From Fontimonas thermophila (GTDB lineage: Bacteria > Pseudomonadota > Gammaproteobacteria > Nevskiales > Nevskiaceae), in NCBI RefSeq assembly GCF_900113085.1, contig NZ_FOOC01000001.1, positions 310,001-374,000 on the forward strand: DNA of 64,000 nt, given 5' to 3'. Under the pieces are notes generated by a model. The model had not been told where the DNA came from. It ran no database searches and saw nothing but the letters and a program-made list of their open reading frames with translations. The position numbers and the translations under genes are program-made. Shown in pieces: positions 62,067 through 64,000 of this stretch. Each line of letters starts with the position of its first letter. The first letter of the stretch is position 1.

Positions 62067-62345
62067 TTAGCCGTAAGGCGCGCCCGTGAAAGGCTCCCGC
62101 TGCGGCAGCCCGACGGCCTGCCCCACCGTGATATAGCCCTTGTCGGCCAAAAACTTTGCCGCGGCCGTAAAGACCCTCAGCCGCTTTGCTAGGCGTTCCG
62201 CACGCTCTTCGGGCAGCACGTCCGATCCATTGTCGAGCGCCTCCTTAAGCACGCAAGGCTCCGGGAAACGCTGGTAAAACCGCGCCAGGATGCGCGCGCA
62301 GCCCAGATTGAAGTCGTCGATATTTTCCCCATCACCAATTCTTGG
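62067..62345 (-). CDS. hypothetical protein, start unclear
   Basis: About 89 residues of good character: ENIDDFNLGCARILARFYQR, FPEPCVLKEALDNG, AERLAKRLRVFTAAAKFLAD, KGYITVGQAVGLPQREPF. The helix pattern followed by a KGYITVG wing suggests a small winged-helix-like fold. No ATG in frame near the left end; translation may be coupled to the preceding gene, whose stop (62332-62334) it overlaps. Family not recognised. Confidence 0.45.
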   Translation of the reverse strand, partial: PRIGDGENIDDFNLGCARILARFYQRFPEPCVLKEALDNGSDVLPEERAERLAKRLRVFTAAAKFLADKGYITVGQAVGLPQREPFTGAPYG

Positions 62346-62715
62346 ACAGCCGCCACCACCAGTGCGACGGTGGTATCGGCGGTGTTGCACCGGTCTCATC
62401 GCGCACCCAGTCCGTCAGTATGTCGTCTGGTCGCGCCCAGTCGATCGCGCGGCGGAACATGTGATCGAAGGCCTTGGGGTGCGCGCGCCACTGCGCGTCG
62501 GCCGCCGCCATCATCGCCAGCGCACGCTCGGACAGCCGATCGCGCAACAGCTCCAGCGCCGAGCGCGCCAGCAGCACCTCGTGATCCACCACCGCCCAGG
62601 CCCAGTCGTCCCAGGCGGGGATGTTGTCCTCGGCGACGAAATCGAACCACGACAGCCGATCCAGGAGGAATTCGACCTCCGCCTCGAACGGCTCATCCAC
62701 AGTCACCACGGCCAT
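62332..62715 (-). CDS. hypothetical acidic, Trp-rich protein
   Basis: 127 residues: AVVTVDEPFEAEVEFLLDRL, DDWAWAVVDHEVLLARSALE, a helical middle and a WWWRLSKNW end. The ATG has AGGGGG upstream and overlaps the end of the preceding small gene, so three minus-strand genes (62885, 62715, 62345) look translationally linked. Function unknown; cargo of the prophage region. Confidence 0.55.
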   Translation of the reverse strand: MAVVTVDEPFEAEVEFLLDRLSWFDFVAEDNIPAWDDWAWAVVDHEVLLARSALELLRDRLSERALAMMAAADAQWRAHPKAFDHMFRRAIDWARPDDILTDWVRDETGATPPIPPSHWWWRLSKNW

Positions 62716-62885
62716 AGCGCCCCCTTGACGATGCGTTCCGACTTCGGTTGTACGATGGGCTGGATTTCATAGGCCTGGCTCTCGAGGCCTTTGCGAATGT
62801 GGTGCGTCACAATCGCCAGCCGCTCCAGATTCACCACCGCAACCCGCACCTTTGCATGCTTGTACGGAGCGAAAAACAACCCCAT
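62703..62885 (-). CDS. small hypothetical protein
   Basis: 60 residues: MGLFFAPYKHAKVRVAVVNL, ERLAIVTHHIRKGLESQA, ending in VKGALWPW. Its 3' end overlaps the start of the 127-residue hypothetical gene. AGGCAG lies upstream of the ATG. It overlaps, on the other strand, the unclear 5' end of the gpF remnant. Not identified. Confidence 0.4.
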   Translation of the reverse strand: MGLFFAPYKHAKVRVAVVNLERLAIVTHHIRKGLESQAYEIQPIVQPKSERIVKGALWPW

Positions 62886-63392
62886 GAGCTGCCTGCCGCG
62901 CAGCGCGACGCGCTGGCCGTGGCCATCCGCAGCCAGCCCGAGACCGGCGAGGCCGTGGCCCGCTACGCGCGCGCTGTGCTCTCCGGGCAGCCGGTCGAGC
63001 CATATCGCACCATGGGCCTGCTCACGCAGGCCGAGGCCGAAGCCATCGCGGGCATGACCGGCGTGGAGGCCTTGCGGCGGGAGTTGTATGACTGGACGGT
63101 TGGGCAATATGCGCCTCTGCACGTCCGAACCGAACATGGCGACGAGGCAACGGAATCCGCGCGCGGGCAGAGGGCCGTCACCGCCGCAGACTATGCCCGA
63201 CTCCCGTCGGTGATCCTGGAGCCAGATCGCCGCTGGGTGGAAGATGGCGGCGCGACGTTGCTACTGGATAAGTGGTTTGAAGATGAAGGAGAGCGTGTCG
63301 TCGCAGCGTTCGCGGTGCAAAAAAAACGCCGCATGGTCACGCTCAAGTCCATGCGGATCATCCGCCGCGCTCCCCGCGCTCAACGGCCATGA
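62856..63392 (+). pseudogene. C-terminal part of Mu gpF-like head morphogenesis protein with PBECR-type nuclease domain
   Basis: About 178 codons. ELPAAQRDALAVAIRSQPET and VARYARAVLSGQPVEPYRTM form a helical part. The end, ADYARLPSVILEPDRRWVED through EGERVVAAFAVQKKRRMVTL, has the strand-rich pattern of phage barnase/EndoU/colicin/RelE-like (PBECR) domains attached to gpF proteins. The N-terminal gpF (MuF) domain is missing and the left end overlaps opposite-strand genes, so it is probably truncated. gpG follows in the normal order at 63501. Confidence 0.55.
63319..63356 (-). terminator. rho-independent terminator downstream of repeat B
   Basis: On the minus strand: 8-bp stem CCGCATGG / CCATGCGG with a 12-base loop, followed by CG and eight T. 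It lies inside the 3' end of the plus-strand gpF remnant. Confidence 0.65.
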
Positions 63393-63432
63393 CCGTTCCG
63401 TGTATGAGACGGCGCCTCGATGAGCGCAGCGG
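63319..63432 (-). ncRNA. putative small RNA from repeat-B promoter
   Basis: Predicted from the leftward promoter in repeat B to the T-run terminator at 63319, about 114 nt. It contains a strong palindrome (AACGGTCATGGCCGTT) and would be antisense to the last about 70 bases of the gpF remnant. No open frame of note. Speculative. Confidence 0.3.
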
Positions 63433-63438
63433 ACGCTT

Positions 63439-63484
63439 GCAGTATAGCCTACCCTGCCCCTGCCTCAAACCGCGCCTGCGCGCG
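63439..63484 (-). repeat. 46-bp inverted repeat, copy B, with promoter
   Basis: Inverted counterpart of 60102-60147 (43/46 identical). On the minus strand: TTGAGG (63463-63468), 16-bp spacer, TATACT (63441-63446), reading leftward. It lies between the gpF remnant and gpG. Confidence 0.75.
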
Positions 63485-63500
63485 CGACAAGGAGTGACAA

Positions 63501-64000
63501 ATGATCACCCTCACCCTCGACGACCGCGACGTGCAGCAGGCGCTCGCCCGCCTGCAAGCGCGCGTATCCGATATGACCCCGGTGATGCAGCAGATCGGCG
63601 ATGCGCTGCTGGACCGCACCAGGCAGCGCTTCGTGACCAGCACCGCGCCCGACGGCACGCCGTGGCAGCCCAACGCCCCGGCCACCATCGCCGCTTACCT
63701 CAAGCCCTACGGCGGCATGCGCAGGAAAGACGGCAGCCTCTCCAAGCGCGGCGCGGCCCGCGCCGCCGCCAAGAAACCGCTGATCGGCGAGACTCGCACG
63801 CTCTCCCGCCAGTTCTACGTGCGCGCGGACCGGCACTCGGTGGTGCTGGCGAGCACCGCCCCCTACGCCGCCATCCACCAGTTCGGCGGCCGGGCCGGGC
63901 GCGGACGCAAGGTCACCATCCCCGCGCGGCCCTTCCTGCCGGTCGCCGCGTCCGGCGGCTGGCTGGGCACCGGCGACCGGGACGTGGTGCTGGCCATCCT
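63501..64000 (+). CDS. phage virion morphogenesis protein (Mu gpG-like), cut by window end
   Basis: At least 166 residues, frame open at the right edge. MITLTLDDRDVQQALARLQA, then IGDALLDRTRQRFVTSTAPD, GTPWQPNAP, an RRKDGSLSKRG linker, and YAAIHQFGGRAGRGRKVTIP-ARPFLPV, the hallmark end of phage virion morphogenesis (Mu gpG/tail completion) proteins. AAGGAG lies 6 bp upstream. It appears intact as far as visible, unlike the rest of the prophage region. Confidence 0.9.
   Translation, partial: MITLTLDDRDVQQALARLQARVSDMTPVMQQIGDALLDRTRQRFVTSTAPDGTPWQPNAPATIAAYLKPYGGMRRKDGSLSKRGAARAAAKKPLIGETRTLSRQFYVRADRHSVVLASTAPYAAIHQFGGRAGRGRKVTIPARPFLPVAASGGWLGTGDRDVVLAI

Overview
High-GC (about 65-70%) bacterial chromosome segment, densely packed on both strands, most likely from a gammaproteobacterium of the Nevskiales/Solimonadaceae kind or a close relative. 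That placement is inference from gene content: a DUF1302 outer-membrane protein, a wax ester synthase, acyclic-terpene and meta-cleavage degradation genes, many lipoprotein hydrolases and an RND pump.

Layout. 1-5.5 kb: an edge-truncated DUF3604 lipoprotein and an SDR read leftward. Divergent from them is a lower meta-cleavage operon (C-C hydrolase, 2-hydroxypentadienoate hydratase, acylating acetaldehyde dehydrogenase, hydroxyoxovalerate aldolase), the route used after ring cleavage of aromatics or of the steroid A ring. 5.5-10.5 kb: a ferritin-like DUF2383 protein, a YqhA-type membrane protein, a SnoaL-like protein, and a histidine kinase with a tandem-receiver response regulator. 10.6-18.5 kb: a DUF1214 protein, a sulfotransferase and an SDR; a two-domain flavin reductase behind a DUF1302 protein; the C-terminal remnant of a second DUF1302 gene; a WS/DGAT acyltransferase. 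18.6-25.7 kb (leftward): beta-lactamase-fold esterase, [2Fe-2S] ferredoxin and its FAD reductase (P450-type redox chain without a P450 here), lipase-like lipoprotein, PTPS/QueD protein, SDR, propionyl-CoA synthetase.

25.7-38.6 kb is the metabolic core: an acyclic-terpene/leucine-type (Atu/Liu-like) gene set. It has an HSL esterase, an acyl-CoA carboxylase (carboxyltransferase plus biotin carboxylase and biotin carrier encoded as two genes), a TetR regulator, AtuA and an enoyl-CoA hydratase on the minus strand. On the plus strand are a SnoaL-like protein, an unusual crotonase, an ACP phosphodiesterase-like gene, an acyl-CoA dehydrogenase, an SDR and a VOC protein. A near-identical 17-bp palindrome occurs both in the divergent promoter region and just upstream of the acyl-CoA dehydrogenase, so both arms are probably controlled by one repressor. 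A strong two-way terminator separates this block from a TetR-OMF-MFP-RND efflux operon (38.7-45.3 kb).

45.5-57.5 kb is an export-oriented island: a GH31 glycosidase, a beta-helix/diheme-cytochrome fusion, a penicillin-acylase-family enzyme, a GH15-like glucoamylase with a C-terminal sorting-like tail and a CocE/NonD hydrolase, four of the five with lipoprotein signals.

57.5-64 kb is a scrambled, decayed Mu-like prophage: truncated tape-measure genes, a frameshifted portal (gp29/DUF935) on the opposite strand, a gpF tail end with a PBECR-type nuclease domain, gpG at the right edge, and a HicAB toxin-antitoxin. It also holds two head-to-head gene pairs that share a CATG at their start codons, and a 46-bp inverted repeat carrying inward-facing promoters, each followed by a hairpin terminator. 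No rRNA, tRNA, CRISPR array, complete IS element or replication origin was recognised.
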